NCBI RefSeq assembly: GCF_030814415.1
Contig: NZ_JAUSVB010000003.1
Span: 496,001-560,000 of the forward strand
DNA from: Cellulomonas humilata
GTDB taxonomy: Bacteria > Actinomycetota > Actinomycetes > Actinomycetales > Cellulomonadaceae
Direction of reading: 5' to 3'
Length of the DNA stretch: 64,000 nucleotides
The translations under genes were made by a program, and so were the position numbers. The notes below the pieces were generated by a model, which worked only from the letters and a program-made list of their open reading frames with translations, had not been told where the DNA came from and did not search any database. Positions 53,976 to 62,320 of this stretch are shown here, piece after piece; position 1 is the first letter of the stretch, and every line of letters starts with the position of its first letter.

Positions 53976-55970
53976 GTGATTCCTTCTGATCTGCAGCTCC
54001 TCCATGTCCCCGGTGGCCCGGCCGTCCTGGCGGACGGCACCCTAGCCGTCGTGTCGGTCGTCCGCCCCGACCTGACCGCCGACGAGTACGTCGGTCACCT
54101 CTGGTCGGTCGACCTCGAGGGTGCTAACGCCCCACGCGCACTGACGCGAGGGCACCGCGACACGTCGCCGGAGGTGAGCCCGGACGGCCGGTGGGTCGCA
54201 TTCCTGCGGGCCGAGCCGGAGGGCAAGCCGCAGGTGCACGTCGTCGAGGCGACCGGCGGCGAGCCGATCCGCCTCACGGACGCACCGCTGGGCGCGTCGG
54301 AGCCGCGGTTCTCCCCGGACGGTACGCGCATCGCGTACGTGGCCCGCGTCCCCGAGGAGGGCAGGTATGCCGCTGACGGCAAGCCCGGCAACGAGGACCC
54401 GCGGCACATCACCGAGCTGAAGTATCGGTCGGACGGCGTGGGCTTCTTCCGCGACCGCCCCCAGCACGTCTTCGTCGTCGACGTCCCGGTCGACGGCGAG
54501 CGCCCGGCGGAGCTCTCCGAGCCGGTGGCACTGACGGCCGGCGACGTCGGCGTGAGCGGGGTGCGCTGGCTGCCGTCGGGGGACGCACTGGTCGGCGTCT
54601 CGGCACGGCACGGGTCGCGGGAGTCGGACCTGCGCTCCGACGCGGTGCGTGTCGACGCCTCGCCGAGCGGCGCGCCCGGGGCCCCCGTGCCGCTCACCGA
54701 CGCGGACGCCGGGAGCACCCTCGGCGTCGACGCCGTCCTCCCGTCCGCCGACGGGAGCACCCTCTGGCTCCTCGCGGGCGACCTCGGGCCGTCGGGACGT
54801 GACTTCGTTGCGACCCAGTCAGGCCTCTACCGGCTGGCGCTCGACGGCACCGGCGCGGTGCCCGTACGGCTCACGGACCCGGAGCAGGACCAGGTCACCG
54901 CGGTCGTCGCGGAGCTCGACGGCGACCCGTTGGTGGTCGTCGAGCGGCGCGGCGCCGCGCACCTGGTCCGGGTGGCGGCCGACGGCACGGCCACGACGCT
55001 CGTCGGCGGCACCCACGTCGTGTCCGGCGCCGCTGTCGCCGGGTCGTCGGGGCGCGTCGTCGCCACGGCGGCGACGCCCACGTCCGCGGGCGAGGTCCTC
55101 CTGGTCGATGTCGCTGCGGGGACGGTCGAGGCGCGTACGGACCTGGGCGCCGCGCTGCGTGCCACCGGGCGGACCCGTGTCCCGGTCGAGCTCGTCGCCA
55201 CCGCGCCGGACGGCTACGAGGTCCACGGCTGGGCGGTGACGCCCGACGAGGAGCGGTACGGCGCCGGACCGCACCCGACGATCCTGATGATCCACGGCGG
55301 TCCGTTCGCGCAGTACACGCACGGGCTCTTCGACGAGGTGCAGGTGCTGGCCGAGGCCGGGTACGCGGTCGTCCTGGGCAACCCCCGCGGGTCCTCCGGG
55401 TACGGGCGTGCGCACGGGCTCGCGATCCGCCAGGGCTTCGGGACCGTCGACACCGACGACGTGCTCGCTCTGCTCGGCGCGGCCCTGGAGGACCCCGCGC
55501 TGGACGGCGAGCGGGTCGGTGTCATGGGCGGCTCGTACGGCGGCTACCTCACCGCGTGGCTGACCACGCGCACGGACCGGTTCGTCGCGGCGGTCGTCGA
55601 GCGCGGGTTCCTGGACCCGATCAGCTTCGTCGGGTCCAGCGACATCGGCTGGTTCTTCGGCCTGGAGTACCTCGGGGACACCGGCGACGAGGCCGGTGCC
55701 GCCGCGCTGGCCGCACAGTCGCCGATGGCGCACGTCGGCCGGGTCCGGACGCCCACGCTGGTCATCCACTCGGAGCAGGACTGGCGGTGCCCGGTCGAGC
55801 AGGGTCAACGCTGGTTCGTCGAGCTGAAGCGGCGAGGGGTCCACGCGGAGCTGCTGCTGTTCCCCGGGGAGGGCCACGAGCTCACCCGGTCGGGCAACCC
55901 GAAGCACCGCGCGGTCCGGTTCGAGCACGTGCTGCGGTGGTGGTCGACGCACCTGCCCGTCGAGAGCTGA
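53976..55970 (+). CDS. S9 family prolyl-oligopeptidase-like peptidase
   Basis: The product has 664 residues without signal peptide, so cytosolic. Residues about 20-390 are a beta-propeller of WD40-like repeats (DGRWVAFLRAEPEGKPQVHVV and the like), and 400-664 an alpha/beta hydrolase. The catalytic triad can be placed: Ser520 in MGGSYGGYLTAW, Asp602 in SEQDWRCPVEQ and His634 in GEGHELTR. It resembles acylaminoacyl peptidases and dipeptidyl peptidase-like enzymes that remove residues from short peptides. The next gene, convergent, starts its stop 1 base after this stop. Confidence 0.92.
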   Translation: MIPSDLQLLHVPGGPAVLADGTLAVVSVVRPDLTADEYVGHLWSVDLEGANAPRALTRGHRDTSPEVSPDGRWVAFLRAEPEGKPQVHVVEATGGEPIRLTDAPLGASEPRFSPDGTRIAYVARVPEEGRYAADGKPGNEDPRHITELKYRSDGVGFFRDRPQHVFVVDVPVDGERPAELSEPVALTAGDVGVSGVRWLPSGDALVGVSARHGSRESDLRSDAVRVDASPSGAPGAPVPLTDADAGSTLGVDAVLPSADGSTLWLLAGDLGPSGRDFVATQSGLYRLALDGTGAVPVRLTDPEQDQVTAVVAELDGDPLVVVERRGAAHLVRVAADGTATTLVGGTHVVSGAAVAGSSGRVVATAATPTSAGEVLLVDVAAGTVEARTDLGAALRATGRTRVPVELVATAPDGYEVHGWAVTPDEERYGAGPHPTILMIHGGPFAQYTHGLFDEVQVLAEAGYAVVLGNPRGSSGYGRAHGLAIRQGFGTVDTDDVLALLGAALEDPALDGERVGVMGGSYGGYLTAWLTTRTDRFVAAVVERGFLDPISFVGSSDIGWFFGLEYLGDTGDEAGAAALAAQSPMAHVGRVRTPTLVIHSEQDWRCPVEQGQRWFVELKRRGVHAELLLFPGEGHELTRSGNPKHRAVRFEHVLRWWSTHLPVES

Positions 55971-55971
55971 G

Positions 55972-56994
55972 TCAGCGGTCGCTCGACCGCACGCCCCACA
56001 GGTTGATGCCGGCGTCGACGGCGTGCGGCTCGATCTCGGCGAGCTCGTCGTCCGTCAGAGGCGGGAGGGCGACTGCGGCCAGGTTCTCGTCGAGCTGCGC
56101 CGTGGTGCGCGCCCCGACGAGCACGGACGTCACGCGCGGGTCCCGGAGCACCCAGGCGAGCGCCAGCTGAGGCAGCGTCCGACCGCCGGCCCGGGCGATC
56201 GCGTCGAGCGCGCGCACGTGGTCGAGGGCCTCGTCGGTAAGCCACTCGGGCCGCAAAGGTCCTCCGCGAGCCGCTCGGGAGTCGGCCGGCACGCCGTGCA
56301 GGTAGCGCGTGCTGAGCATGCCCTGGGCGAGCGGGGAGAACGCCACGACGGCCATCGCCGCGTCGCCGGCGACGTCGAGCAGCGACCGGCCGTCGGCACC
56401 GGGCTGCTCGACCCACCGGTTGAGCATCGAGTAGGCCGGCTGGTGGACGGCGAGGCGCAGCCCGAGCGACCGGGCGACGGCGAGCGCCTCGACCGTGCGG
56501 TCGGCCGAGTACGACGAGATGCCGGTGTGCCGCGCCTTGCCCGAGCGGACGGCCCGGTCGAGCGCACGGAGCGTCTCCTCGAGCGGGGTGGCCGGGTCGA
56601 ACCGGTGGCTGTAGAACACGTCGACGCAGTCGACGCCCAGGCGGCGCAGCGACTCGTCCAGAGAGGCGCGCAGGTACTTGGCCGACCCGTGCTCCCCGTA
56701 CGGCCCCGGCCACGCGCGGTAGCCGGCCTTGGTGGTGATGAGCAGCTCCTCGCGGTGCCCGCGCAGGTCGCGGGCGAGCAGGCGGCCGACCGACTCCTCG
56801 GCGGCGAACGGCGGCGGACCGTAGTTGTTGGCGAGGTCGAGGTGCACGACCCCGCGCTCGACGGCGTGCAGGACGAGCGTGCGCTGGTCCGCGAACGGTG
56901 TCGTCGCGCCGAAGTTCTGCCAGAGGCCCAGGGAGACGACGGGCCAGGACACCCCGCCGGCGCGCCGATGGGGGAGCGGGGTGGCCGGGAGCAC
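55972..56994 (-). CDS. aldo/keto reductase, YghZ-like
   Basis: The product has 340 residues of the TIM-barrel NADPH-dependent aldo/keto reductase superfamily. Catalytic residues are Asp and Tyr in VHLDLANNYGPPP, Lys in LITTKAGYRAWPG and His in VFYSHRFDP. The NADP-binding end is VLVGARTTAQLDEN. Segments AKYLRASLDESLRRLGVDCVDVFYSHR and RSGKARHTGISSYS match the E. coli YghZ group (L-glyceraldehyde 3-phosphate reductase), which suggests a small aldehyde substrate. TAGCGT ends 7 bases before the GTG start. Confidence 0.9.
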   Translation of the reverse strand: MLPATPLPHRRAGGVSWPVVSLGLWQNFGATTPFADQRTLVLHAVERGVVHLDLANNYGPPPFAAEESVGRLLARDLRGHREELLITTKAGYRAWPGPYGEHGSAKYLRASLDESLRRLGVDCVDVFYSHRFDPATPLEETLRALDRAVRSGKARHTGISSYSADRTVEALAVARSLGLRLAVHQPAYSMLNRWVEQPGADGRSLLDVAGDAAMAVVAFSPLAQGMLSTRYLHGVPADSRAARGGPLRPEWLTDEALDHVRALDAIARAGGRTLPQLALAWVLRDPRVTSVLVGARTTAQLDENLAAVALPPLTDDELAEIEPHAVDAGINLWGVRSSDR

Positions 56995-57001
56995 CTGCCC
57001 G

Positions 57002-57007
57002 ACGCTA
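57002..57007 (-). promoter_or_regulatory. leaderless -10 element of the aldo/keto reductase gene
   Basis: TAGCGT on the minus strand ends 7 bases before the GTG at 56994. Confidence 0.5.
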
Positions 57008-57107
57008 CCTGGCGTGAGAAGAGGTGGCGCCGCACGCGTGAGTCGGTCAGGCTGGGCAGGTCGCGGGCGCAGACGTCCGCCGACACACAGCATCGAAGGA
57101 GACGCCC

Positions 57108-57308
57108 ATGGCCCAGGACGACGACAAGGCGACCACGGAGGCGGCGGTGAGCGACGACACGAAGGCGAAGTTCCGCGAGGCGCTCGAGCGCAAGAAGTCG
57201 AACCAGCACCGCACCGCGGACGGCTCGACCAACACCGGTCAGGTGCACGGTTCGGAGACCGCGGGTCCGTCGCAGCGTCGCTTCCAGCGCAAGTCCGGCT
57301 CCGCCTGA
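57108..57308 (+). CDS. DUF5302 small protein
   Basis: The product has 66 residues, highly polar. KFREALERKKSNQHR and the tail SQRRFQRKSGSA match DUF5302, a short actinobacterial family with no known function. It is probably disordered apart from one helix (about 18-32). It lacks a membrane segment. Its transcript ends at the strong hairpin 57312-57360. Confidence 0.85.
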   Translation: MAQDDDKATTEAAVSDDTKAKFREALERKKSNQHRTADGSTNTGQVHGSETAGPSQRRFQRKSGSA

Positions 57309-57311
57309 GCC

Positions 57312-57360
57312 GCACGACCGAGGGGCCCGACCATCGTCTGGTCGGGCCCCTCCGTCGTGC
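57312..57360. terminator. bidirectional terminator between DUF5302 gene and serA
   Basis: A 14-bp perfect stem (GAGGGGCCCGACCA and its complement) with a 5-base loop is extended outward by a further 7 perfect pairs (GCACGAC/GTCGTGC) after one C-C mismatch, 22 positions in all. It fills the space between two convergent genes. Confidence 0.85.
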
Positions 57361-57368
57361 TCAGGACC

Positions 57369-58568
57369 TCAGGACAGCAGGCGCAGCCGCACGGACTCCG
57401 GGCGGGTCGAGAGCGCGTCGATCACGGCGGGGTCGACCCGCGCACCGGCGTCGGTGACCACGTAGCCGAGCTCGCCGCGGGTCGCGAGCAGCTGGCCCTC
57501 GATGTTCACGCCGTGCTCGGCGAGCGTCGCGTTGACCGCGGCCAGCACGCCGGGCACGTTGCGGTGCAGGTAGGCGAGGCGGTGCACACCGGGCTGCTGC
57601 TCGAGCGCGAGGTTCGGCAGGTTGACGCTCAGGGTCGTCGACCCCGTGGCCAGGTAGTCGCGGACCTTGTTGGAGACGAACTGGCCGATGGCCTCCTGCG
57701 CCTCCTCCGTGGACCCGCCGGTGTGCGGCGTCAGGATGACGTTGGCCAGACCGCGCAGCTCCGACTCGAACGGGTCGCCCTTGCGCTTCGGCTCGACGGG
57801 GAACACGTCGACCGCGGCGCCGGCCACGTGCCCGGCGACGATCGCGTCCCGCAGGGCGGCGTAGTCGACGACGAACCCGCGCGAGAGGTTGAGGAACACG
57901 GCCCCCGGGCGCATGCGCGCGAACTGCTTGGCGCCGAACAGCCCGGCGTTCCCGCTGCGGCCGTCGACGTGCAGCGTGACGATGTCCGCCGTCTCGAGCA
58001 GCTCGTCGAGCGTGCTCATGCGGCGGGCGTTGCCCAGGGCGAGCTTCTCGGCGGTGTCGTAGAAGACGACGGACATGCCGAGGTTCTCCGCCAGCACCGA
58101 CAGCTGGGTGCCGATGTTGCCGTACCCGATGATGCCGAGCGTGCGGCCACGGATCTCGTGCGCACCCGTCGCCGACTTGTTCCAGATGCCGTCGTGCATG
58201 GCCCGGTCGAGCTCGGTCTGGCGACGCGTCAGCGAGATGATGTCCGCGATCGCGATCTCCACCACCGAGCGGGTGTTGGAGAACGGCGCGTTGAACGTCG
58301 CGACGCCCCGCGCTGCGGCCTCGGCGAGGTCGATCTGGTTGGTGCCGATGCAGTACGCGCCGATGGCGACCAGGGAGGGCGACGCCGCGAGCACCTCCGC
58401 GGTGACGTGCGTCTTGGAGCGGATGCCCAGCAGGTGCACGCCGTCGAGCGCCTCGATCAGCTCGGTCTCGTCGAGCGCCCCGGTGCGGGTCGTCACGTCG
58501 AAGCCGGCCGTCTCGAGGATCGAGCGAGCCTGGGGGTGGAGGTTCTCGAGCAGCAGGGCCTTCAGCAC
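57369..58568 (-). CDS. serA: D-3-phosphoglycerate dehydrogenase
   Basis: SerA oxidises 3-phosphoglycerate, the first step of serine synthesis. The product has 399 residues, the E. coli-like short type with a C-terminal ACT domain (about 325-399, VHRLAYLHRNVPGVLAAVNATLAEHGVNIEGQ) for serine feedback. The NAD fold has IIGYGNIGTQLSVLAENLGM. Catalytic Arg, Glu and His lie in NLSRG, DVFPVEP and TPHTGGSTEEAQ. The GTG start has GGGG just upstream. It shares a terminator with the DUF5302 gene. Confidence 0.94.
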   Translation of the reverse strand: MLKALLLENLHPQARSILETAGFDVTTRTGALDETELIEALDGVHLLGIRSKTHVTAEVLAASPSLVAIGAYCIGTNQIDLAEAAARGVATFNAPFSNTRSVVEIAIADIISLTRRQTELDRAMHDGIWNKSATGAHEIRGRTLGIIGYGNIGTQLSVLAENLGMSVVFYDTAEKLALGNARRMSTLDELLETADIVTLHVDGRSGNAGLFGAKQFARMRPGAVFLNLSRGFVVDYAALRDAIVAGHVAGAAVDVFPVEPKRKGDPFESELRGLANVILTPHTGGSTEEAQEAIGQFVSNKVRDYLATGSTTLSVNLPNLALEQQPGVHRLAYLHRNVPGVLAAVNATLAEHGVNIEGQLLATRGELGYVVTDAGARVDPAVIDALSTRPESVRLRLLS

Positions 58569-58649
58569 GCCCCTATGGTGCGCCCCACGGACCCCGGGGC
58601 CTACAGCGGTCCGGCCCTCGGACACGCGTGAGACGCACGCGACGGGCGG

Positions 58650-60887
58650 TCAGACCCAGCCGCGGGGCAGCGGGCGGTCGTGCAGGACGTGCAGCGCCCG
58701 CGTCGGACGGGTCATCGCGACGTACAGGTCGCCCGCGCTCGCGTCGATCACCTCGGCCGGTTCGACGAGCACGACGACGTCGAACTCCAGGCCCTTGGCC
58801 TCGCGCGGGCTGAGCACCACGAGCGGCGCGTCGAGGTCCGCCGCGCTCGACCCCGTGCCGAGAGCGGGGCGCAGCCCGGCGTCGCGCAGCGCGGCTCCGA
58901 TCGCGTCGAGACGAGCGTTCACGGCGATCACCGCGATCCGCCCGGCACCCTCGGCGTCCGTGACCTCGGCGACGAGCTTCTCCGTCCGCTCCGAGATCGC
59001 GGACAGGAAGGCCGAGCTGCCGGTGACCCTGGTCACGACCAACGAGTCGTCCACGTCCCGGGCCGACGTCAGCGGGCTCACGGGCAGGTTCGCCGCCACG
59101 GCCACCCTGCGGGCGGTGTCGGCGACCTCCGCCGGGGTCCGGTAGTTCACGGTCAGCTCGTTGAGGCGCCACGACGAGCGCAGCACCGGGTCCAGCTGAG
59201 CCGCCCAGCTGCGCGCACCCGCGGTCGCGGTGGTCTGCGCGACGTCGCCGACGATCGTCAGCGACCTCGTCGGGACACGACGCAGCAGGGACCGCCAGGC
59301 CATCGCCGAGAGCTCCTGCGCCTCGTCGACGACCACGTGCCCGTAGGTCCACGAACGGTCGGCGGCCGCGCGCTCGGCCGTCGTCAGGGTCGGACCGGTC
59401 GTCGCGAACCGGTCCGCCAGCATCTCCGCCGACACCATCCCGCCGCTGCCCGTGGACTCGAGCACCTGCCGGGCGTACGCCAGCTCGGAGGCCCGTCGCT
59501 CCGTGGCGGCGCGCGCCTCGGCCCGGGCGGCCTGGTCGTCCTCCCCGAGCAGCTCGGCGGCCTCGTCGAGGATCGGGACGTCCGCGGGCGTCCAGGGCGC
59601 ATCGGCCTCCCGCACGAGCATCGCGCGCTGCTGCGGGCTGAGCTGCGGTGCCGCGGACGCGAGCCGGTGCGGCTTGGACCACAGGTCGGACACCAGCTTC
59701 TGCGGCGTGATCGGCATCCACGCCAGGTTGAGCGCGATCCGGATCTCCCGGGTGGAGCGCAGCTCCTCGATGATCTCGCCGCGCTCGTCGGCCGGGACCT
59801 CCTGGCCGAGCTGCTGGACGTACTGCTCGGCCAGGCGGCCGAGCATGTCGCGCACGAACGAGACCCGCGCCTGGTTGTGCGGCTTGTGGTTGCGCCGCGC
59901 GCGGGCCATCGCGGAGGCGATGTCGTTCGGCCGGATGACCAGGTCGTGGCCCTCGACCCGCACGTGCACGGGCTGCGCCGGGATCCGCTCGCGGTCGCGG
60001 ACAGCGCGCGCGATCACGCTGCCCCACAGCGCGCGGCCCTTGAGCTCGGCGACGGCCTCGTCCTCCGTGGCCGTCGCCTGGATCCCGGGGTAGAGCTCCG
60101 CGACGGTCGTCGTGACGACGCCCGTCTCGCCGAGGGACGGCAGGACCTGGTCGATGTAGCGCAGGAACGTGCGGCTCGGGCCGACCAGCAGGACACCCGA
60201 GCGCTCGAGGAGGCGCCGGTGGGCGTACAGCAGGAAGGCCGCCCGGTGCAGGGCCACGGCCGTCTTGCCGGTGCCCGGGCCGCCCTGGACGACGAGCGCA
60301 CCGCCCAGCTCCGAGCGGATGATCGCGTCCTGCTCGCCCTGGATCGTCGCGACGATGTCGCCCATCCGGCCGGTCCGGCCCGCGGCCAGCCCGGCCAGCA
60401 GGGCGCCCTCACCGGACAGCCCGCTCAGCCGTGCGTCGGAGTCCCCGGTCAGGAGGTCGAGGTCGAGCACCTCGTCCTCGACGCTCGTGACGGACCGCCC
60501 GCGGGTGACCACGTGCCGACGGCGCACGACGCCGTCGGGGTGCGCGGCGGTGGCCCGGTAGAACGCCTGGGCGGCCGGTGCGCGCCAGTCGGTGAGGAGC
60601 TGGGTCTGCTCGGTGTCCGTGAGGCCGAGGCGGCCGATGTACCGACGGCTGTCGTCGTCGAGGTCGAGCCGTCCGAAGACGAGACGCTCCTCGACGGCCT
60701 CGAGCTGCGCGATGCGGTCCTCGTACAGCGTCGCGAACGCGTCCCGCTCGCTGCGGTTCTGGGGGGAGCCCGACGGGCCCTCCCGCCGGACGTCGGCCAG
60801 ACGCGCCCGCGTCTGCGCGCGCAGGTCGTCGAGCCGGCCGTACAGCTGGTCGACGACGCGTTGCTCGACGGCCAGCTCGTTGTCCAT
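58650..60887 (-). CDS. helD: HelD-type RNA polymerase-recycling motor (UvrD-like helicase fold)
   Basis: The product has 745 residues. The N-terminal 100 residues are an antiparallel coiled coil (QRVVDQLYGRLDDLRAQTRARLADV) that in HelD enters the RNA polymerase secondary channel. The split UvrD-like core has Walker A GGPGTGKTAVAL (about 204-215), VVVDEAQELSAM, GDVAQTT and MTRPTRALHVLHD. In actinobacteria this family removes stalled polymerase from DNA and some members displace rifamycins. No rifamycin-associated element is seen upstream. I chose ATG 60887 with AGGTGG before it. A helicase IV-type annotation is the alternative. Confidence 0.9.
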   Translation of the reverse strand: MDNELAVEQRVVDQLYGRLDDLRAQTRARLADVRREGPSGSPQNRSERDAFATLYEDRIAQLEAVEERLVFGRLDLDDDSRRYIGRLGLTDTEQTQLLTDWRAPAAQAFYRATAAHPDGVVRRRHVVTRGRSVTSVEDEVLDLDLLTGDSDARLSGLSGEGALLAGLAAGRTGRMGDIVATIQGEQDAIIRSELGGALVVQGGPGTGKTAVALHRAAFLLYAHRRLLERSGVLLVGPSRTFLRYIDQVLPSLGETGVVTTTVAELYPGIQATATEDEAVAELKGRALWGSVIARAVRDRERIPAQPVHVRVEGHDLVIRPNDIASAMARARRNHKPHNQARVSFVRDMLGRLAEQYVQQLGQEVPADERGEIIEELRSTREIRIALNLAWMPITPQKLVSDLWSKPHRLASAAPQLSPQQRAMLVREADAPWTPADVPILDEAAELLGEDDQAARAEARAATERRASELAYARQVLESTGSGGMVSAEMLADRFATTGPTLTTAERAAADRSWTYGHVVVDEAQELSAMAWRSLLRRVPTRSLTIVGDVAQTTATAGARSWAAQLDPVLRSSWRLNELTVNYRTPAEVADTARRVAVAANLPVSPLTSARDVDDSLVVTRVTGSSAFLSAISERTEKLVAEVTDAEGAGRIAVIAVNARLDAIGAALRDAGLRPALGTGSSAADLDAPLVVLSPREAKGLEFDVVVLVEPAEVIDASAGDLYVAMTRPTRALHVLHDRPLPRGWV

Positions 60888-61138
60888 GCCTGCCACCTGG
60901 GCGATCTCCGTTCCGCCGGGGACACCGGCCGCGCGTACCTCCGCCCCTGCGCACGTCGAGGGACGCGACGCCCGGAGCGGCCGTCCATTATCCGACCTTC
61001 GCGGCCCTGTCGCACGCAGCCGACCGGGTGGGGTCTGTCAGCGGGCGGGTGAGATGGCGCGCGGGAGCGGTATGCGACCCCTACGCTTCGGGTGTCCTGT
61101 CGAGAAGAGGCAGGTGAACCGTCGGGAGGAGAGGCCCG
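60888..61138. other. intergenic control region between helD and the REC-PP2C gene
   Basis: Both genes start outward from this 251-base gap. A GATAAT hexamer on the minus strand at 60987-60992 may be the helD -10. TACGCT at 61082-61087 may be the -10 of the signalling operon. No convincing -35 accompanies either, and no palindrome or repeat stands out. Confidence 0.35.
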
Positions 61139-62320
61139 TTGAGCGACGCACGCACCGCCCCCGGCGACATCCGTCGTGGCACGGTGACGAACCCGGCACC
61201 GATCAGGCTGCTGCTCGTCGAGGACGACGAGGGCGACGCGATACTCGTCCGTGAGCACCTGGCCGACGCCGGGCTGCACGTCGACCTGTTGTGGGTCCGC
61301 ACCCTCGACGAGGCCATCGACCGGCTCCACGTCGACATCGTCCTGCTGGACCTCGGCCTGCCGGACGCGATGGGGATCGCCGCCCTCGAGCGGCTGCTGG
61401 CCGCCGGCGCACCCGCGGTCGTCGTGCTCACGGGTCTGGCCGGCACCGACATCGGGCTGGCGGCCGTGGCGGCCGGCGCCCAGGACTACCTCGTCAAGGG
61501 CGAGGTCGACGGCGAGACGCTGGGCCGCTCGGTGCGCTACGCCATCCAGCGCCGCCGCCTCGAGGACACCGACCGCGCCCTGTACCGCAGCCTGGTGCGC
61601 GCCGAGGAGGTCAACCGGCTGGAGCGGGCGCTGCTGCCGACCCCGTCCGTGGTCGACCAGCGGCTCGAGGTGCGGGTCGGCTACCGCGCAGGCCGTGACG
61701 GCGTGCTCGGTGGCGACTTCTACGACGTCGTCGAACGGCCCGACGGCTCCGTCCTCGCGCTCGTGGGCGACGTCTGCGGGCACGGTCCCGACGAGGCGGC
61801 GCTCGGTGCGACGCTGCGCACGGCGTGGCGGACGCTGGTGCTCGCCGAGGTGCCGACGGTCGACATCCTGGGGCTGCTCGAACGCGTCCTGATCTCCGAG
61901 CGTGCGCGGCCGGAGGTGTTCACCACGGTCTCGATGCTGGACGTCGCCGCGGACCGCGCCTCGGTCGACCTCTACCTCGCCGGGCACCCCGTGCCCCTGC
62001 TCCTCGGCGCACCCTCGACCCTCCTGCCGACGCACGGGCGGGGTCGCGCCCTCGGCATCCCGGTCTCCGGCGGCTGGTCGCCGGTCCGGCTGGAGCTCGA
62101 CCCCTCGTGGCGGATCCTGCTCTACACCGACGGCGTCCTCGAGGCGACCATCGCCGGCGGCACCGACCGCGTCGGCAAGACCGGGCTGCTGCGCATCGTG
62201 GACGGTGCCGTCGCGGCTCAGGGCGACCTCGTCGAGCGGGTGCTGCACGACGTCCGCGCGCTGCACGGCGGCGACCTGGTCGACGACGCGGCCGTCGTCG
62301 TCCTCGGGTGGCGTGCGTGA
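61139..62320 (+). CDS. response regulator with PP2C (SpoIIE/RsbU-type) phosphatase output
   Basis: The product has 393 residues from a TTG start with GGAGGAGAGG in front. The receiver domain (about 22-145) has VEDDEGD acidic pocket, phosphoacceptor Asp71 (VLLDLGLPDAMG), Thr98 and Lys120. A short helical linker leads to a SpoIIE-type PP2C domain (about 170-393) with GGDFYDVVERPDGSVLALVGDVCGHGPDEA and DDAAVVVLG, whose aspartates bind metals. Such proteins dephosphorylate anti-anti-sigma factors. None is visible nearby. The stop overlaps the histidine kinase start, its likely donor. Confidence 0.92.
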   Translation: MSDARTAPGDIRRGTVTNPAPIRLLLVEDDEGDAILVREHLADAGLHVDLLWVRTLDEAIDRLHVDIVLLDLGLPDAMGIAALERLLAAGAPAVVVLTGLAGTDIGLAAVAAGAQDYLVKGEVDGETLGRSVRYAIQRRRLEDTDRALYRSLVRAEEVNRLERALLPTPSVVDQRLEVRVGYRAGRDGVLGGDFYDVVERPDGSVLALVGDVCGHGPDEAALGATLRTAWRTLVLAEVPTVDILGLLERVLISERARPEVFTTVSMLDVAADRASVDLYLAGHPVPLLLGAPSTLLPTHGRGRALGIPVSGGWSPVRLELDPSWRILLYTDGVLEATIAGGTDRVGKTGLLRIVDGAVAAQGDLVERVLHDVRALHGGDLVDDAAVVVLGWRA

